A stretch of 64,000 nucleotides of DNA from Synechocystis sp. PCC 6714 (GTDB taxonomy: Bacteria > Cyanobacteriota > Cyanobacteriia > Cyanobacteriales > Microcystaceae). A model generated the notes under the pieces. The model did not search any database, was not told where the DNA came from, and saw only the letters and a program-made list of their open reading frames with translations. A program made the position numbers and the translations under genes. The DNA lies in contig NZ_CP007544.1 in the NCBI RefSeq assembly GCF_000478825.2, positions 39,517 through 103,516 on the forward strand. The letters are read 5' to 3'. Within the stretch, counting starts at the first letter, position 1. Each line of letters opens with the position of its first letter. Below are positions 41,138 through 49,374 of the stretch, in pieces.

Positions 41138-41470
41138 CTATTCGTCCTCATCCAACAGGGGAGCATCGAGATCCACATCAACGCCCGATACTAGGGACTG
41201 CACACGACCAACAAGCTCAGAACTAATTGCCTGGATATGTTGGGGGTTTTTGTCCATATCTTGTGCCAGAAAATCCAGAAATTTTCCCAGCACTGGATCA
41301 TTTTCTTCCTGGTCAACCCTGGAAATCCACACTTTGCCGTCGGGTTCGATGGTGTAGCAAATTTTATCTCGCTTATTTAACCCCAAGGCTTTGCGAACCG
41401 GATCGGGCACTGTGGTCTGATAGCGATCCGTAAGGGTGGATTCTGGGCATGGGGCCAATATTCCAGCCAT
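41138..41470 (-). CDS. prlF: PrlF-type antitoxin (AbrB/SpoVT fold)
   Basis: A 110-residue protein with an N-terminal swapped-hairpin AbrB-like domain (ESTLTDRYQTTVPDPVRKAL, then RDKICYTIEPDGKVWIS) and an acidic C-terminal tail (VDLDAPLLDEDE) that probably covers the toxin. It pairs with YhaV, whose gene starts 2 bases downstream. It should bind its own promoter. The pair is a standard type II toxin-antitoxin unit. Confidence 0.85.
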   Translation of the reverse strand: MAGILAPCPESTLTDRYQTTVPDPVRKALGLNKRDKICYTIEPDGKVWISRVDQEENDPVLGKFLDFLAQDMDKNPQHIQAISSELVGRVQSLVSGVDVDLDAPLLDEDE

Positions 41471-41574
41471 AGCAACCTCTTAACCTGTAAAATCATATGC
41501 TTATGGTAATGCGATTGCATTGTCTTGTCAATGCTAGGCTCATTCACCTAGTTATTGGCTCGCCAGTAAAGCCG

Positions 41575-41635
41575 GAGTTTGGTCTAATGGCAATGCAGAA
41601 CTCCCTTAGGATTAGAGAAAGAGGGATAAATGAAG
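41575..41635 (+). repeat. Dispersed repeat shared with 56093-56153
   Basis: GGTCTAATGGCAATGCAGAAC is matched at 56098-56120, followed in both by a similar GGATT...GGATAAAT/GGAATAAAT stretch. It marks the left side of two related intergenic blocks that precede the unrelated genes at 42150 and 56490. Confidence 0.55.
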
Positions 41636-41827
41636 TTTGTTTTTTCCCCGGAACAGTTGGAAGCGGCCCATCAGTGATTGATGGATTGTACATGGCGGAA
41701 TGTTAACCCTGACAATATTGAAACCATGCCAAACTTAACCATCATTACGGCAACTAATCAACACTTTTACGGGGGTATTCAGGGGGTTTTATTCTCTTAT
41801 TATTGAAAGATCTTCATCAAAAAACGG

Positions 41828-41844
41828 AATTTTACTAGGGGTTT
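41828..41844 (-). repeat. AAACCCCTAGTAAAATT motif (reverse)
   Basis: AATTTTACTAGGGGTTT, the exact reverse complement of the consensus. It is the right-hand partner, in inverse orientation, of the copy at 40010-40027. Confidence 0.6.
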
Positions 41845-41869
41845 AAATGATGATCTTGGTCAAAATGGA

Positions 41870-42130
41870 AAGTAGGTGGAATATTTATTACAGGTTGATC
41901 TGAGACAAAAAATTAGAGCTAAATTTATAGCATGATTATTCGTTAACACGAAAAGACGATTACTATCAATACTTTTTTCAGTGTCCTAATCTGCCTAACA
42001 CGCTTTTGAAAGTCATATACCGAACTTTTCTTACGACATCGCCTAAATGGAGTGATATGCTGAAGGTTTACACATATCATTACTGTGGAGACTATTGTAC
42101 GGAAATTTGCCATATAATCAATAGTTAGGC
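41870..42130 (+). repeat. Intergenic block related to 56200-56430
   Basis: Shared stretches in the same order include ACAGGTTGATC / ACGGGTTGATC, CTGCCTAACACGCTTTT / CTGCCTAATGCGCTTTT, and GATATGC followed by ACATATCATTAC / ATATATCATTAC. Each block stands directly before an unrelated accessory gene. Confidence 0.6.
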
Positions 42131-42149
42131 ATCGTAAGGAAGCCAAATC

Positions 42150-42707
42150 ATGTTCTCGAATTTGATGTCGCTATTCAGACGAATCACCGGATTCTCGACG
42201 CCCGTCTGCGGATTGCAATGGCAGCCACCAGCTGAATCGCTGTCAATTCCGAAGTTTGAAGGAGTAGTTGCTATCACCGGCGATGAAAACACCGCGGTTA
42301 TTGAGTTTTTAGAAGCGAACGTCGGGAACATCGTCTTCATAGACTGCGTAATTGATGCTTGCCTTGCTACATCAAGGCACTACGAAGTAGTAGAACAAGA
42401 AAACGTCGACCTACATGCAATAACACGAGGCGAGCTGTCCGGAAGGCGCTTTCCCTTACTCAATTCAAGTAAGTTGCTTCGGTTTTTAGAAGTAGCACTT
42501 CTGCCCACCCATCCAGTGAATGTGTCATTTGGAGGCACCGGTGTAATTCAAACCTCACTTCAGGGGTTCTTTGATGTGTCAGCTACAGCACACGGTGGCC
42601 CAACGATTGTCTTCTATCTTGCCGAGCGTGCTGCGTCGGTCGAATTGATGCTAAAGGTTAGACCCAATAAGCCCAGAAGCACACCCGATGACTCACGCAG
42701 GCGTTAG
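42150..42707 (+). CDS. Hypothetical accessory protein
   Basis: A 185-residue protein with no recognised family. It starts MFSNLMSLFRRITGFSTPVC, has a hydrophobic stretch (NIVFIDCVIDACLATSRHY) and a region FGGTGVIQTSLQGFFDVSAT. It ends in a basic, disordered tail (KPRSTPDDSRRR). GC content is visibly higher than in the flanks (CGACGCCCGTCTGCGG near its start), which suggests acquisition from another genome. It could be an immunity or regulatory protein, but nothing shows it. The preceding 260 bases are duplicated before 56490. Confidence 0.55.
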   Translation: MFSNLMSLFRRITGFSTPVCGLQWQPPAESLSIPKFEGVVAITGDENTAVIEFLEANVGNIVFIDCVIDACLATSRHYEVVEQENVDLHAITRGELSGRRFPLLNSSKLLRFLEVALLPTHPVNVSFGGTGVIQTSLQGFFDVSATAHGGPTIVFYLAERAASVELMLKVRPNKPRSTPDDSRRR

Positions 42708-43139
42708 CTATCCATTGCCTACAAATCTTGCTAATTTTTTTGTTCTTCTGAGGCTCTGCATGAATTAAGATACAACGGTTACGCCTTCCATCTGGCACAC
42801 CAAAGTCTTTGTCAAACAGTGATTACAGGCATTTTAGATATACCTAACTGATACATTATCCGCTGTAGTAAACAATATATTTGATAAAATTTAGGAAAAA
42901 GATGTCGAAGCTTTTAACTGACAGGGGTTTTGGGAAATCTTGAGTGTGTCTAAGAAGCTCAGATGAAGAGGCATTAAAGTGAGCTACCCGTAAGAGCTTG
43001 ACATAATAAGGGATTTAAGGACTTAGATATCCGTCAGACGGGTGATTACTAAAAATATGGATACTCTAACCAGCGGTAATGAGAGAGATTGAATAAACCT
43101 AACTGCTTAGGTTATTCTGGGTTTATCCATCGATTGATT
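42708..43139. other. Intergenic stretch, no gene seen
   Basis: No protein-like frame was found. It contains a TTGACA-like box near 43000 that could belong to a promoter for the DUF4160 gene. Confidence 0.4.
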
Positions 43140-43412
43140 ATGCCTAAAATCTTTGAAGACCCTAGGAATGGGCTGACGGTTTTCATCTATACCAACGACC
43201 ATGTCCCTGCCCATGTTCATATCTTTCAGGGTCGTAAAAGTTCCCGCAATCAACCGGGGATTAAGATCAATCTCGGTTCAGAGGATCAACCGCCCTCGTT
43301 AGTGACCGTTGACCCCAGTATCAGTAATCGGGATGCTATCAAAGCATTAAAGCTAGTGGCTGAACACCAAGAATTATTTTTGCAGGAGTGGAACCGTATT
43401 CATGGCACGTAA
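43140..43412 (+). CDS. DUF4160 protein, toxin-antitoxin-like pair member
   Basis: A 90-residue protein typical of DUF4160: MPKIFEDPRNGLTVFIYTND, HVPAHVHIFQGRKSS and a C-terminal helix (NRDAIKALKLVAEHQELFLQ, EWNRIHG). The HxPxHVHI stretch is the hallmark. DUF4160 genes regularly precede DUF2442 genes and the pair is suspected to be a toxin-antitoxin unit; activity is not established. The ATG at 43140 is chosen because the family begins there. It overlaps the next gene by 11 bases. Confidence 0.8.
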   Translation: MPKIFEDPRNGLTVFIYTNDHVPAHVHIFQGRKSSRNQPGIKINLGSEDQPPSLVTVDPSISNRDAIKALKLVAEHQELFLQEWNRIHGT

Positions 43413-43854
43413 TTGGACGATAGATTTTAGCGAGGAAGCCCTTGCCGACCAAATAGCCCAGGCAAAAGAAACGGCGATCGCCGACGAAAATGCTGGCCCC
43501 TGTGCCCGCCAGGTTGAATATGACCATCAACGGAATTTAATTGTCTTTTATTTCGCCAATGGTTCACAGTTTGCCGTACCGCCAGATTTGATTCAGGGCT
43601 TGCAAGGGGCAACAGTGGAGCAATTAAATGATGTTTGGTTGGATCGGGCGGGGTTAAGTGTGCACTGGCCAAGTCTAGATGCAGATTTTAGTATTCTCAG
43701 CTTAGTTCAAGGAGTTTTTGGCACAAAGGCTTGGATGGCAGAGATTGGTCGTCAAGGAGGAAAACAGACTTCTGAAGCTAAACGGCGATCATCTCGTGAA
43801 AATGGCAAAAAGGGAGGGCGGCCAAAAGGCCCTGTAAAGGCAGTCAAAATTTAG
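43402..43854 (+). CDS. DUF2442 protein with AT-hook-like tail
   Basis: A 150-residue protein. The middle (IVFYFANGSQFAVPPDLIQG, then LDDVWL-like and AGLSVHWPSLDADFSILSLV) is a DUF2442 domain. The tail (RENGKKGGRPKGPVKA) is AT-hook-like, seen in many such antitoxins, and should bind DNA. It overlaps the DUF4160 gene and forms a unit with it. The domain is normal; the tail suggests autoregulation. Confidence 0.8.
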   Translation: MARNWTIDFSEEALADQIAQAKETAIADENAGPCARQVEYDHQRNLIVFYFANGSQFAVPPDLIQGLQGATVEQLNDVWLDRAGLSVHWPSLDADFSILSLVQGVFGTKAWMAEIGRQGGKQTSEAKRRSSRENGKKGGRPKGPVKAVKI

Positions 43855-43928
43855 GTTTGTTTTGCTCTAAGGACAAAAAACTAACGTAGTGCTTCAGGAT
43901 CAAAATGACATTCCCCAACTGTCACCAG

Positions 43929-43944
43929 ACTTTACTAGGGTTTT
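43929..43944 (-). repeat. CTAGTAA-type motif (reverse)
   Basis: ACTTTACTAGGGTTTT, with three rather than four G residues. It overlaps the stop codon of the RHH gene, separating the DUF2442 pair from the RHH/PIN pair. Confidence 0.5.
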
Positions 43945-44158
43945 AACTTAATCCATCTAACTTATCCAAAAGCTTTAAACCCTCTATGACGTTACCCCGG
44001 GCCGCCATTAACCGAAAACGATTATAAGCATCAAATTCAGTCAGAGCAATGGTTGAAAGCTCCTCAACTAGCTTATTCACACTAATTCCCCTAGACTCCG
44101 CAAGCTGTTTAAGTCTGGAGTGTTTATCATCCGGCATCCGTATCGTTAAAGTACCCAT
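43943..44158 (-). CDS. Ribbon-helix-helix antitoxin
   Basis: A 71-residue protein that begins with a strand and two helices of the Arc/CopG kind (MGTLTIRMPDDKHSRLKQLA, then ESRGISVNKLVEELSTIALT). The C-terminal third (FRLMAARGNVIEGLKLLDKL) probably wraps the toxin. It lies 3 bases downstream of the PIN toxin gene, the reverse of the usual order but common for this subgroup. Confidence 0.8.
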   Translation of the reverse strand: MGTLTIRMPDDKHSRLKQLAESRGISVNKLVEELSTIALTEFDAYNRFRLMAARGNVIEGLKLLDKLDGLS

Positions 44159-44161
44159 GGT

Positions 44162-44584
44162 TTAGCCTCTTAGTAAATGCTCTGGTTTCAAAATTGACAA
44201 GCGAGGGAAAATTAACTCTGTTCCTTGAAAATCTTTGACATTGTTGGTTGCAATATAGTGGGCATTACCAGAGATTGCTAACTCAATCAAATGATTATCT
44301 CCCTCATCCCTTAAATTGGGTCGCCACAGATAGTAAATATTAACCCACTCACAAACCGACATCAAAGCCTCTAGTAAACTAACAACCTCAGTCTGGCTCA
44401 AAACACATTGGTCAATAATCTCCTTACGTCCCATTACAGCTTCATACTCGGCAAATAAAGCATTTCCTATCAGTGGTTGATACTGCCCCAACAAACAATA
44501 CCTAATCAGTTTCCGACTCGGCCCATCAGCACCAATCAGGGCACTCACAAAAACGCTGGTGTCAATGACAATTCGATTATTCAC
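44162..44584 (-). CDS. PIN-domain toxin (PIN_3 / COG1569 type)
   Basis: A 140-residue putative ribonuclease. The PIN residues are D8 in IVIDTSVFVSAL, E in FAEYEAVMGR, and the acidic cluster LRDEGDNHLIELAI with ATNNVKDFQG. This is the COG1569 subgroup, usually with a downstream RHH antitoxin as here. It appears intact. Confidence 0.85.
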   Translation of the reverse strand: MNNRIVIDTSVFVSALIGADGPSRKLIRYCLLGQYQPLIGNALFAEYEAVMGRKEIIDQCVLSQTEVVSLLEALMSVCEWVNIYYLWRPNLRDEGDNHLIELAISGNAHYIATNNVKDFQGTELIFPRLSILKPEHLLRG

Positions 44585-44643
44585 AAAGCCAATGATAGCA
44601 TATACACTGTCATTGTTGAATTTTTTTATCCAGCCATTGGGAG

Positions 44644-44735
44644 GCGATCGCCGTTGTTCATGATCTGTGTGTTGCGACGCGCAATGGAGGAGACTTTGAA
44701 AAATCAGGGGTTCCCGTCTTTAATCCATTCCTTTT
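44644..44735 (+). pseudogene. Remnant of a VapC 3' end
   Basis: About 90 bases match the last part of the vapC gene at 39396-39487 (shared run GACTTTGAAAAATCAGGGGT and the following TTCCCGTCTTTAATCC). No start or upstream part remains. Confidence 0.75.
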
Positions 44736-44836
44736 TAGTAACCGCTGAAATCCTGAAAAATCCCCAACATTGATGGGTGGATCTCCAAGCCTAGGTGGAG
44801 CAGTTCAAGGTGGCTGTCTCCCCAAAGCCCCAGAAA

Positions 44837-44931
44837 TATAGCCAATTCAAATAAGATTGAGATGACTAAAGTCTTTACCAAAGATGCTTTTAGCTTTAGT
44901 CGGTGTCTTACTTTCAATTAAATCAACTATA
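44837..44931. mobile_element. MITE-like element, copy 2 (95 bp)
   Basis: It runs from TATAGCCAATTCAAATAAGA to TTTCAATTAAATCAACTATA, with imperfect terminal inverted repeats. It is the same length as the copies at 19281 and 58284. The interior can fold (GACTAAAG...CTTTAGTC, 44862-44869 with 44894-44901). Confidence 0.75.
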
Positions 44932-45051
44932 GTTAGTGATAGTTTCCTAGTGGTTCAGCGTTAATCAGGCGGTGTTGATTTTCGTTGAGGTTGAGAACCT
45001 GCTGTTGGAGACATGGACAATTTCTCCAAAATATATTTTTCTGAAACACGA

Positions 45052-45477
45052 TTATTGGAAGCTTTCTAAAAATTGCTTGAGTTGAGGTTGCTCTTGGTTA
45101 ATACCTAATTGTTCAGCTTTTGCCAAAACAGCTTCCCGACTTAACTTCTGTTGGGTAGCAAATGCGATCAAAGCTGAGGCACTGGCTCGTCCTCCTGCGC
45201 CACAATGGAAATAGATGGGAGTTGGCAATTTCTCTACTTCAGAAAGAACGGTTGCAGTTAATTCAGCTTTGGCTTCTGTAGATTGGAGTGGCACATTTAC
45301 ATAGTGTAGTCCTTCTCCCTCTGCAAGTTGCTGTTCATCTGCTAATACTCCAGCTTCATCTGGTAATCGTAGATTCACCACTGACTTAAACCCTTCAGCG
45401 GCAAGCTGCTTCAAATCTTCCGGGGTGGGCTGTCCACCTGCCAAAAATTCATCACTTACCTTTTTGATATCAACCAT
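45052..45477 (-). CDS. DUF442 / beta-lactamase-hydrolase-like phosphatase fold protein
   Basis: A 141-residue protein with a tyrosine-phosphatase-like fold. The catalytic loop is YFHCGAGGRASASALI (HCxxGxRA, about residues 88-103). The N-terminus (VDIKKVSDEFLAGGQPTPED, then GFKSVVNLRLPDEAG) is characteristic of DUF442/BLH. Such domains accompany sulphide oxidation enzymes or act as phosphatases. The ATG at 45477 follows AAGGAG and is preferred over one 45 bases upstream. It stands alone. Confidence 0.85.
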   Translation of the reverse strand: MVDIKKVSDEFLAGGQPTPEDLKQLAAEGFKSVVNLRLPDEAGVLADEQQLAEGEGLHYVNVPLQSTEAKAELTATVLSEVEKLPTPIYFHCGAGGRASASALIAFATQQKLSREAVLAKAEQLGINQEQPQLKQFLESFQ

Positions 45478-45790
45478 ACAATTCTCCTTAAGAGTGACTG
45501 GTTTGCCAAGCCTACTGTCCAACAGAATAGCAACAAAAATTTTCTTTCAAATATAAATCTTCTTTATCGAAATCTACAGGCGATCGCCGGGTTCAGCCTG
45601 ATGTCGGCTAGACATATCAAATGTAGCCTAACAAGTCAGCGCAATAAAGCGGCTGATCCTGCCCACTGGCCTTAGAACATGTTTGGAAAGCTTAGCTTTT
45701 CAGAAGTAAAATAATTTTTATATAATCAGAGTATTGACCTCAAATTAGGAAGTTTGTTGACATGATCACTGACCCCCCAAAAAACTGCTT

Positions 45791-46039
45791 ATGATCTCTA
45801 ACAACACCGATTCTAACCAGCACTCACCTACTAAAAATATCTATCCCTTTTTTGGCGGTGCTCTACTTGGTGTAATTATACTTATTATCCCTGCTACATA
45901 TGGACAATTTAATGACTTTGGACTAGTTCAATTAGGTTTTGGATTCGTGTTAGTTATATCTTGTGGTTTACTGTCAATTCTTTGGGGAGAAAAGTTTATT
46001 GATGCAGTAACGCGAATTCTGAATAGCACTGGTCTATAA
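45791..46039 (+). CDS. Small two-helix membrane protein
   Basis: An 82-residue protein with two hydrophobic helices (FFGGALLGVIILIIPATYG and LVQLGFGFVLVISCGLLSIL) and polar ends. Two-membrane-helix proteins of this size are frequent in cyanobacterial genomes. No family was recognised, and no neighbour suggests a role. Confidence 0.55.
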   Translation: MISNNTDSNQHSPTKNIYPFFGGALLGVIILIIPATYGQFNDFGLVQLGFGFVLVISCGLLSILWGEKFIDAVTRILNSTGL

Positions 46040-46451
46040 GCAAGTATAGTAATTTCAAATAATTTCGAGACTGCTTAAGTCTTTATTAACAAGCTTTTCG
46101 GTGAATTTGACTGCCTCAGTCTTACTAGAAACGACTATAAACCATATTTTTATCGTAAGGCAAATCCTCTCTCAATAAACTCTTGTCCCTTACAAAAGTC
46201 GCATAAAACATAATACAAGCTAATATTCAGATGTGGCAAATTGACCAAAGTCACTTGGATTGGATGCAAAAAACATGGCGACCGCTGACCCCAACCGTTA
46301 TGGCTGATCTGAATAAAATTTAGACAGTAGCAATTTCTACAAAGTTTGTATTAAATTTATTCAAAAAGAGCACTATGAATTTTAACACCGGTGACTAGCC
46401 TACCCACTTTTACTTCCTCTAATTTTCGACTCTTTGGACGTGTCCACTTTT
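46040..46451. other. Gene fragments before the nitrilase cluster
   Basis: Two fragments are visible on the plus strand. Bases 46231-46323 form a clean 30-codon frame (MWQIDQSHLDWMQKTWRPLT) that ends early and reads like the start of a lost gene. Bases 46374-46406 repeat the start of the HTH gene at 40260, but with a TAG in place of a tryptophan codon. Confidence 0.45.
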
Positions 46452-46742
46452 TCAGTCATAGTCAATATTTTGGATAGTGACTTTGGGATCGGGATTGCGA
46501 CTAAAACACTCTGCCTTTGTTTCAATTTTTTTGAGTTGGGCGATCGCCATCGAGCAGGGTCTGCCATAGACTTGCCGCACCCGTTCACTGGCAAGGGTTA
46601 GAGATTTCTGCGATCGCCGCACAAAATCTGCCAATTCGTAGGTTTGACCGGACTGAAAATATTGATTGACCACTGTGGAGGGCGAATAAAACTGATCCTC
46701 TGAACCATCGGGCCAAACGATATCAAATATAACTTCGGGCAT
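46452..46742 (-). CDS. MSMEG_0570-family protein of the Nit1C cluster
   Basis: A 96-residue protein beginning MPEVIFDIVWPDGSEDQFYS, the signature of the MSMEG_0570 family ('nitrogen starvation response protein'), which occurs almost only in Nit1C clusters. The middle (YFQSGQTYELADFVRRSQKS) is conserved. Its chemistry is unknown. It is the last gene of the minus-strand unit and starts 3 bases after the AIR-synthase-like gene. Confidence 0.8.
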   Translation of the reverse strand: MPEVIFDIVWPDGSEDQFYSPSTVVNQYFQSGQTYELADFVRRSQKSLTLASERVRQVYGRPCSMAIAQLKKIETKAECFSRNPDPKVTIQNIDYD

Positions 46743-46745
46743 TGT

Positions 46746-47714
46746 TTATGAATCTCCTGTAAAGCCAGTGAGGGGGTTTTGCTGCAAATCCCAAAATAGT
46801 TGGGACTCTGAACCTAGTTTAAGGGTGAGATTATGACCTGGTTGTATCGTGGCGATCGCCTCTGCCACTAAACCTTCAGCCTGAAAACAAGCCCTGACCG
46901 TTTCGACTAGCTGAGGACGCACGCTCAGCAGAAAACCATAACTCGGAAAACTAAGTAGCCATTGCCTAAAATCTAGACCTGCCGGATGGGGAATGGCATC
47001 AAGGTCGAGGATTGCGCCACATTTTGATGTTTCCAAAAGCATTAATGCTGTACCAATAATGCCGCCCATACTGACATCTTTCCCCGCCTTACATAGCCCA
47101 TTTTCAGAAAGATAGGGCAACAGATCCCAGTGTTTTTGCAAAGTTTCTGTCTCTGCCATCGTTGCCGCATCCCAGCAATAGGGAGCATTGGGTCGCGGTT
47201 TGCCTTGAAAATTGCTTACAAGAATCAGGCGATCGCCCACCTGAGCATCAAAGCTCGTGATTAAAGACTTTGCCCGACCTAAAATCGCCACCCCCAACGC
47301 ATCATAATCACTGTGGGTATTGGTATGACCGCCAACAATGGGCACATTAAATCGAGCCGAAGCGGCTTGCATCCCTGCCCAAATTTGCTGAGCTTGGTGG
47401 GAAGACTTACTCCATAGGGCATCCACCACGGCGATCGGTCTGCCCCCCATGGCATAAATATCACTGACATTTACCAAAACACTGCACCACCCAGCAAACC
47501 AAGGATCTTGGGTAATTAAACTGGGAGCCATCCCCTCAGCGGCAAGGAGTAGATAGCCATTCTCATCTGGAATTGCAGCACAATCATCGCCCAATCGAAT
47601 CGCCTCACCATCCCCGAGCAATCGCAGTTGACCTTGACGGGATGCCAATTGAATATCCTGCTTGTGCAAAATGCCGAGGGTTTGCCGCAGTTCAATAATT
47701 AAGTCAGTTAACAT
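46746..47714 (-). CDS. Sll0787-family AIR synthase-like protein
   Basis: A 322-residue protein related to PurM/SelD/HypE ATP-binding enzymes. It shows LGDDCAAIPDENGYLLLAAE near residue 38, VNVSDIYAMGGRPIAVVDAL (about 85) and GKDVSMGGIIGTALMLLETS (about 205). The Sll0787 family is restricted to Nit1C clusters; ATP-dependent activation of an amide or carboxyl group is a reasonable guess. The ATG at 47714 is preferred over a TTG two codons earlier. It starts 9 bases after the GNAT gene ends. Confidence 0.88.
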   Translation of the reverse strand: MLTDLIIELRQTLGILHKQDIQLASRQGQLRLLGDGEAIRLGDDCAAIPDENGYLLLAAEGMAPSLITQDPWFAGWCSVLVNVSDIYAMGGRPIAVVDALWSKSSHQAQQIWAGMQAASARFNVPIVGGHTNTHSDYDALGVAILGRAKSLITSFDAQVGDRLILVSNFQGKPRPNAPYCWDAATMAETETLQKHWDLLPYLSENGLCKAGKDVSMGGIIGTALMLLETSKCGAILDLDAIPHPAGLDFRQWLLSFPSYGFLLSVRPQLVETVRACFQAEGLVAEAIATIQPGHNLTLKLGSESQLFWDLQQNPLTGFTGDS

Positions 47715-47723
47715 AACCAAAAT

Positions 47724-48242
47724 CTAAGAAACCTGCAATAAAGCAAGATCGAGCTTCGGTCGGGCATAGACCACGGGGGGATAAAAATCTAAATCCGCTT
47801 CCATTAAATGGTGGGGGCGATCGCAGATCTCAATTTCCTCAAGCGAATGCCAATGTTGCCGCTGAAAAAAACGCACATTTTGCAATTGCACCGTTGCCAA
47901 AAACTTAGTACAACCCCAACCATGGGCCGCAGTAACAGCCTTATAAATCAAACCCTTGCCAATGCGACCCACTCGCCGATAATTTTGATGTACCCCTAGC
48001 CGACCGCCGTACCAGACATTTGGTTCATTTTCATAAATCCGCACCACACCTGCCACCGTAGGTTTCCCAGGAGTCTCCGTATCGAGGGCAACAATTGGAT
48101 AGGCAAATTGATCAATTTCATCAAAATCATGTCCCGAAAAAATACCCTGTTCCTCACAAAAAATTGCCCTGCGTAGGGCAAAATACCCTTGAATTTTCGC
48201 CGCAGATTCTGCCAATTCAAACTGAAAACGATTGTTTGACAT
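47724..48242 (-). CDS. MSMEG_0567-type GNAT acyltransferase of the Nit1C cluster
   Basis: A 172-residue acyltransferase. The acyl-CoA site is in YGGRLGVHQNYRRVGRIGKG (about residues 83-102). AIFCEEQGIFSGHDFDEIDQ near the N-terminus resembles LuxI/GNAT hybrids of the Nit1C type. The ATG at 48242 is chosen because the 20 residues before it are the end of the preceding gene. The substrate is presumably a product of the nitrilase or radical SAM enzyme. It starts 13 bases after the radical SAM stop. Confidence 0.85.
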   Translation of the reverse strand: MSNNRFQFELAESAAKIQGYFALRRAIFCEEQGIFSGHDFDEIDQFAYPIVALDTETPGKPTVAGVVRIYENEPNVWYGGRLGVHQNYRRVGRIGKGLIYKAVTAAHGWGCTKFLATVQLQNVRFFQRQHWHSLEEIEICDRPHHLMEADLDFYPPVVYARPKLDLALLQVS

Positions 48243-48255
48243 CGTAAAAAGCTCT

Positions 48256-49344
48256 CTATTTTTCAAATGTTGATAATGCTGAACAAGCACCACATTTCGC
48301 ACAGCCTGCCTTCATATCTGCTGAAGAAATCTGTGATTGCTTAATGATTGTGCCGACCCTCTGATACAGGGCAAACATAAAATCACTGTCCGGCGCGGGG
48401 TGATTGGCTAAAGGTGTTTCGGAAATGGGTACGAAGGGAACAACAAAAGGGTAAACACCCATATTGACCAGCTTTTCCGAGGCTTCTACTAAGGTTTCAA
48501 AGCTATCTCCTAGTCCTGCTAAGAGATAGGTGCTGACCTGTCCCCAACCGAAAACTTTAACGGCGGCTTCATAAGCTTCGTAATAATAGGAAACTGGAAC
48601 CTCGGCTTTTCCGGGCATAATTTTGGCACGAACATCTGGATCAACCGCTTCGAGATGCATTCCCAAACTATCGACACCAGCGGCTTTCATGCGCTCGAAC
48701 CAAATAAAATCATCGGGGGGTTCACACTGGGCCTGAATGGGAATATTGACCCGCGCTTTAATGGCTGCTGCACATTTTGTCAGGTAGGCTGCACCACGAT
48801 CGCCGGAATTGGGCGTCCCCGTTGTCATGATCACCTGTTCGATACCGTCTAACCGGACTGCGGCTTCTGTGACCTCGGCTAACTGTTCCGGTAATTTACG
48901 GGTGATCGTGCGACCTGCATCAAGGGATTTTTCTATGGCGCAAAATTGACAAACCGTGGACTCGTCGCGATAACGTATACAGGTTTGCTGAACCGTCGTC
49001 GCTAAAACGTTGTTGCTGTGCAGTAGCGCAATGTGCGAATAGGGAATACCATCTGCCGTCTTCAAATCATAGAATTTGGGTTGATGGGGCAGGGCGATCG
49101 CCGCAATTTCTTTGTCCCCTTTGCTCAAAACCGTCTTTGGGGGCATGGATGCAAGGTTGATACTGTAGGGTGATGCCGCAGCGGTGGAAGTATAGATTGG
49201 CACCATCACCGTCGTCCCATCCACCGTCACTGCCCGATGATCTGAAGGCCCTGCACCGCCTTTACGCCCAAGATCTTTGGCGTTTGGATCGACCAGTCGC
49301 AACCCTTTGGATTGCAGTTCTGTGATGAGACGTTGCTTATTCAT
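48256..49344 (-). CDS. MSMEG_0568-type radical SAM protein of the Nit1C cluster
   Basis: A 362-residue radical SAM enzyme, with a lipoyl synthase/biotin synthase-like core. The cluster-binding motif is CIRYRDESTVCQFCAIEKSL (about residues 118-137), an unusual spacing with an extra long first gap. Three C-terminal cysteines (AGCAKCGACSAL) probably bind a second cluster. It belongs to the MSMEG_0568 family found in Nit1C clusters. It is 30 bases downstream of the nitrilase gene. The reaction is unknown. Confidence 0.88.
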   Translation of the reverse strand: MNKQRLITELQSKGLRLVDPNAKDLGRKGGAGPSDHRAVTVDGTTVMVPIYTSTAAASPYSINLASMPPKTVLSKGDKEIAAIALPHQPKFYDLKTADGIPYSHIALLHSNNVLATTVQQTCIRYRDESTVCQFCAIEKSLDAGRTITRKLPEQLAEVTEAAVRLDGIEQVIMTTGTPNSGDRGAAYLTKCAAAIKARVNIPIQAQCEPPDDFIWFERMKAAGVDSLGMHLEAVDPDVRAKIMPGKAEVPVSYYYEAYEAAVKVFGWGQVSTYLLAGLGDSFETLVEASEKLVNMGVYPFVVPFVPISETPLANHPAPDSDFMFALYQRVGTIIKQSQISSADMKAGCAKCGACSALSTFEK

Positions 49345-49374
49345 GTCGCTGGGATAATCCTTAAATTTTTGTAC

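Noticed and set aside
44371..44385. A further CTAGTAAAC match inside the PIN toxin gene
   Set aside because: It lies in coding sequence and lacks the AAACCCC and AAATT flanks, so it is taken as chance.
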